From an uncultured Microcoleaceae cyanobacterium (GTDB taxonomy: Bacteria; Cyanobacteriota; Cyanobacteriia; Cyanobacteriales; Microcoleaceae), in assembly GCA_938083405.1 (NCBI GenBank), contig CALKCV010000163.1:1-9447 (forward strand): a stretch of 9,447 nucleotides of DNA. The letters are read 5' to 3'. Positions 6,869 through 9,447 of the stretch are shown here, piece after piece (position 1 is the first letter of the stretch; every line of letters starts with the position of its first letter). The position numbers were made by a program, and so were the translations under genes. The notes below the pieces were generated by a model that did no database searches, was not told the DNA's origin, and saw only the letters and a program-made list of their open reading frames with translations.

Positions 6869-7664
6869 GGTTCTCCTCAGCTAGATTAAAATCAATAAAT
6901 TGTTTGGCCAACTCCGAAGGTTCTCCCTTGGTAACTAAATTAAGCTGGCGCTGCAAAGGGAAACTGCCATCGGCAACTGCCTGTTGATTTGCTTCAACAC
7001 CGTCTAAGGCCAACAGTTTAATCTTGACACCTTGGTTAAGGTCGTATTCTGCCGAACCAATGGAAACGTAACCTATAGCGTTAGGATTGCCAGCAATAGT
7101 TTTAATCCCCTGTTGGTTGTCGCCAACGATTACATCTGGTTGAATATCTGCGTTGTTAAGACCAAAATATTTAAGAAATATATCTAAAGTTGAATGTCCT
7201 TCTGCTTTATGTACGACAGTTATGGGAGCGTCTTTAGCGCCTAAGTCTTTCCAATTATCGATCTTGCCGAGATAAATATCGACAATCTGTTGGCGGGTAA
7301 TATTGGTTAAAGGATTTTCTCCATGAACCACCATCGCAATGCCGTCGCGACCGATGAGAAAGACTTGCATCCCTTCTCCTTCTTCTGGTTTTAAGGCCCT
7401 CGAAACCATCGCTATGTCCGCCAATCCTTGACGGGCATCTGCCAATCCCCTTGAGGAACCTCCTGTTTGGACGTCGATCCGAGTACCGGGATGCTGCCGT
7501 TCAAAGCGTTGGCCGATAGCTAAAGCTAGAGGGGCCATCGTGCTTGCTCCCGTCAGGGTTAATTTTTGCTGTTTTAATTCAGTTGCCCCAGGCTGAGTAC
7601 AGCTTTGGAGGCAAATAGCTACGAGTAAAGCTAGGGTCAGGCATGACCTTAATTTAGGAATCAT
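6825..7664 (-). CDS. pstS: Phosphate-binding lipoprotein PstS
   Basis: A 279-residue periplasmic binding protein that would deliver phosphate to PstC-PstA. The N-terminus is a lipoprotein signal: K4 and R6, a hydrophobic core, then lipobox L19-Q-S-C22, so the mature protein is membrane-anchored at C22. Anion-site segments are T-G-A-S-T-M-A-P-L at 38-46, G-G-S-S-R-G at 68-73, S-R-A-L at 88-91, and D-G-I-A-M-V-V-H at 107-114. The expected R-x-E/D-G-S-G-T site reads K-A-E-G-H-S-T at 153-159. Length fits the short PstS class (as in TIGR02136, from memory) rather than the longer E. coli type. It heads the pst operon. No Shine-Dalgarno is visible ahead of the ATG. The PstCAB neighbours make phosphate the likeliest ligand, though the site is variant. 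Confidence 0.9.
   Translation of the reverse strand: MIPKLRSCLTLALLVAICLQSCTQPGATELKQQKLTLTGASTMAPLALAIGQRFERQHPGTRIDVQTGGSSRGLADARQGLADIAMVSRALKPEEGEGMQVFLIGRDGIAMVVHGENPLTNITRQQIVDIYLGKIDNWKDLGAKDAPITVVHKAEGHSTLDIFLKYFGLNNADIQPDVIVGDNQQGIKTIAGNPNAIGYVSIGSAEYDLNQGVKIKLLALDGVEANQQAVADGSFPLQRQLNLVTKGEPSELAKQFIDFNLAEENHDIIRQQKFVPPKN
6873..6878 (-). promoter_or_regulatory. Ribosome binding site of pstC inside pstS
   Basis: The plus strand reads CTCCTC, so the transcript reads GAGGAG four bases before the ATG at 6868. It is the best Shine-Dalgarno in the pst block and fixes the pstC start even though it lies within the coding sequence of pstS. Confidence 0.75.
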
Positions 7665-7708
7665 ATCGACTTTTTGAAGTAATCTTAACTAATAAAAAGC
7701 AGAAAATT
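7665..7708. promoter_or_regulatory. Divergent pstS/glycosyltransferase spacer with a possible Pho half-site
   Basis: This 44-base AT-rich spacer is the only non-coding DNA upstream of pstS. CTTAACTA at 7684-7691 fits the octamer (Py-TTAA-Py-Py-W) reported for the cyanobacterial SphR Pho box. Working boxes have tandem octamers about 11 bases apart. Here the neighbour at 7673-7680 matches at only five of eight positions and the one on the other side not at all, so this may be chance. On the minus strand TAAGAT is a weak -10 candidate. Neither flanking gene has a clear ribosome binding site. Confidence 0.25.
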
Positions 7709-8644
7709 ATGCGTATTTACTTGTCTAGTTCTCATGTTTATCCTGCTAAAGTTACCGGAACTGCATCTCAACATATCACAGATCTATTAGCCAAAGGTTT
7801 GGCAGAACTCGGGCATGATGTTTTTTACGATCTTAGAGAGAACGAAATTTTAGAACCGCTGCCAAAGGGTGTTAATTTAGTTAATAAACGAATGTGGGAT
7901 GTCGAGATTTTACACCCTCAAGATGTTGCTCCATTTAATTCATTTGATTCTTGTGGCAAACCTTGGGTAAGAACGTATCATGCCCCCTTCGGAAATCATG
8001 TCGTTCCTTCAGACTTTCTTGAAAAAAACAATAGAATTTTTGTTTCCCAATTCCATGCAAAATGCTTTGGTAGCCAACGTTATGTTTATAACAGTATCGA
8101 ACCCGATGAGTTTATTTATTCTGAAACCAAAGATAATTACTTTATTTTTTTAGTCTCCGGTTTGGAAAGAGCTATTTTAAAAGGATTAGGTCTTGCTTTG
8201 GTACTCGTTCAAGAACTCGGCATCAAACTGGTGGTTGCTGGCTCTAGTAAAGATGATTTTTACCAGAGGCAATTTGCTGCTATGTGCCGAGAACAAGGAG
8301 TAGAATTTGTTGGTGAAATAAGGGGAAAACAAAAAGCAGAATTAATCGCTGGAGCTAAAGCACTTTTCGCTCCAACATCGATCCCCGAGCCTTTTGGCTT
8401 GGTGGTAGCTGAAGCTTTGATATCGGGAACTCCAGTAATTTGTAGCGATCGCGGAGCTTTTCCAGAATTAGTCTCTTCAGAAGTTGGTTTTGTTTGCAGC
8501 AAATTTAATGAATATATTAGTGCTGTGGAAAAGATTAACACGATTTCTCCTGAAGTTTGCCGAAAAAAAGCTCTGAAAGATTTTCACTACTTAAGAATGG
8601 CGGCCGATTATGTTAAGGAATACGAGAAAGAAATGAAAATCTAA
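7709..8644 (+). CDS. GT4-like glycosyltransferase
   Basis: A 311-residue predicted GT-B fold glycosyltransferase, which would move a sugar from a nucleotide donor to an unknown acceptor in the cytoplasm. The N-terminal half begins M-R-I-Y-L-S-S and has G-T-A-S-Q-H...L-A-K-G-L-A-E-L-G-H-D-V at 17-38, the usual acceptor-side opening. The C-terminal half holds the donor site: a short loop with R154 and K158, then P-E-P-F-G-L-V-V-A-E-A at 226-236. This gives the E-x7-E pair E227/E235, followed by G-T-P-V-I at 240-244. At 311 residues it is shorter than many GT4 enzymes (about 350-400). It diverges from pstS and converges on a sulfotransferase with an 11-base gap. DNA is AT-rich (18 G/C in 60 at 8101-8160). 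Upstream codons offer no earlier start. Confidence 0.85.
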   Translation: MRIYLSSSHVYPAKVTGTASQHITDLLAKGLAELGHDVFYDLRENEILEPLPKGVNLVNKRMWDVEILHPQDVAPFNSFDSCGKPWVRTYHAPFGNHVVPSDFLEKNNRIFVSQFHAKCFGSQRYVYNSIEPDEFIYSETKDNYFIFLVSGLERAILKGLGLALVLVQELGIKLVVAGSSKDDFYQRQFAAMCREQGVEFVGEIRGKQKAELIAGAKALFAPTSIPEPFGLVVAEALISGTPVICSDRGAFPELVSSEVGFVCSKFNEYISAVEKINTISPEVCRKKALKDFHYLRMAADYVKEYEKEMKI

Positions 8645-8679
8645 TACTTTTTTGATTACCAATTAATATCTTTCTCGTA
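8621..8679. repeat. 11-base inverted repeat spanning two convergent stop codons
   Basis: TACGAGAAAGA at 8621-8631 is perfectly complemented by TCTTTCTCGTA at 8669-8679. The 37-base loop contains both stop codons and a run of six T at 8648-8653. The arms encode Y-E-K near the C-termini of both proteins. The loop is large for a classical terminator. It may be a two-way transcription block or a coincidence of shared codons. Confidence 0.45.
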
Positions 8680-9447
8680 ACCTGTTTTAATCAGTACCTC
8701 TCCAAAACGCTGCTTAAATTCTGCCTTAATTGTTTCAGAGAAATGATTTTGCCAATCTCCAGCAATTCCTTTTCTTTCATGGGAGTTAATATCCTCTTGA
8801 CCTTTTTGGCGTTTCGCCATCGCTTCAAAAGAATGGGTGCGGACAATTTCATGCAGCCGTTGGCGCTCTATATTAATTTCGCAACGATCGATTATTTGCT
8901 CGATAATTTCATATTGATTATCGAGCAAATCTTCGTATTTGATGACTAAAGATTCATTATCTAGCCAAGATGTCTGGATATTAGCCAAACGTGGTAACAC
9001 TTCATCCATCAGGTAAATTAAGCCTTTTTCTCGATCTAGATTTTGCAAATTTTCCCGCCACCGAAGCAAGTTATCTGTTAATGGAGCGTGGCTGATTTTA
9101 AAACTAAAATAAGCAGAAACTAAGGCATCGCGGAGGTCGCGAATAACGATAAATTTTCGATAATCTTTCTTCTGGAACTGAAAATGATACCAGTTAGAAA
9201 AATAAGTTTGAGGAGAGCGAAGAAAATCTTTGTGCTTCAGGTAATTTAATAACCTACTAGAACCAATAAGTGCTTCAAAATCAGGCTTGGCCAGATAAAC
9301 GCACGGATAAACTCTACCAATCTTAATAGAATTTTTTTGATAGTGGGCTCCCCTGATTTGGTTGGGAACATAGCGATCGCCCGCACAAGACTTGAGTATT
9401 GCGGAAATCCATTGGGAGCCTGCTTTTTGATGGGTTATGTGAAATAC
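8656..9447 (-). CDS. Sulfotransferase domain protein, N-terminus cut by window edge
   Basis: The frame is open from 9447 to the stop at 8656, giving 263 residues; the start lies past the right edge. An internal ATG at 9069 is not the start, because both PAPS sites lie upstream of it. The 5'-phosphosulfate loop is visible at once (H-I-T-H-Q-K-A-G-S-Q-W, visible residues 3-13), so probably only a few residues are missing. The 3'-phosphate site is K-F-I-V-I-R-D-L-R-D-A-L-V-S-A-Y, encoded around 9100-9150. Y-E-D-L follows, and the classical R-K-G-x-x-G-D-W-x-N-x-F nucleotide-binding motif closes the fold near 8740-8775. This is the PF00685-like class, different from the sulfotransferase at 1852. 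The acceptor is unknown; a glycan fits the glycosyltransferase neighbour. The C-terminus is intact. Confidence 0.9.
   Translation of the reverse strand, partial: VFHITHQKAGSQWISAILKSCAGDRYVPNQIRGAHYQKNSIKIGRVYPCVYLAKPDFEALIGSSRLLNYLKHKDFLRSPQTYFSNWYHFQFQKKDYRKFIVIRDLRDALVSAYFSFKISHAPLTDNLLRWRENLQNLDREKGLIYLMDEVLPRLANIQTSWLDNESLVIKYEDLLDNQYEIIEQIIDRCEINIERQRLHEIVRTHSFEAMAKRQKGQEDINSHERKGIAGDWQNHFSETIKAEFKQRFGEVLIKTGYEKDINW

Noticed and set aside
8656..9069. A 137-residue protein starting at the ATG at 9069
   Set aside because: The frame continues open to the window edge and the upstream part encodes both PAPS-binding sites, so this is only the C-terminal half of a sulfotransferase.

Overview
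The window looks like a piece of a cyanobacterial chromosome, possibly from a filamentous species. Ten copies of the octamer GCGATCGC (HIP1) occur in 9.4 kb, far more than chance allows, and such enrichment is typical of cyanobacteria. The protein families fit this: a short PstS-type lipoprotein, a sulfotransferase ending in the GYE-x-D-x-x-W style, and an EntS-like MFS exporter. No RNA gene, CRISPR array, insertion sequence or transposase was found.

Left third (1-2772). Three minus-strand genes (1821-1018, 1010-609, 573-193) form a tight operon of small, soluble, unrecognised proteins. Together they carry four copies of one roughly 105-residue, probably beta-rich domain centred on a D-W-G-E motif. 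The copies fall into two subtypes. The first gene is a fusion of subtype I and subtype II; the next two genes carry subtype I and subtype II separately, in the same order. A sulfotransferase gene (1852-2772) starts only 30 bases away, head to head with this operon. This is the most novel part of the window.

Middle (2791-7664). A minus-strand block encodes a phosphate importer in the order pstS-pstC-pstA-pstB (lipoprotein binding protein, two permeases, one ATPase). An MFS exporter gene follows 39 bases downstream on the same strand and may be co-transcribed. pstS/pstC and pstC/pstA overlap. A 126-base spacer between pstA and pstB holds a decayed tandem repeat. No phoU or sphS/sphR-type regulator lies in the window.

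Right quarter (7709-9447). A GT4-like glycosyltransferase (plus strand) diverges from pstS across 44 bases. It converges on a second sulfotransferase (minus strand, N-terminus beyond the right edge). The two sulfotransferases, the glycosyltransferase and the exporter would suit synthesis and export of a sulfated glycan or small molecule, but their orientations do not make one operon, so this link is inference. The first sulfotransferase and the glycosyltransferase are visibly AT-richer than the pst and D-W-G-E genes, which suggests an accessory region assembled around the phosphate transporter.
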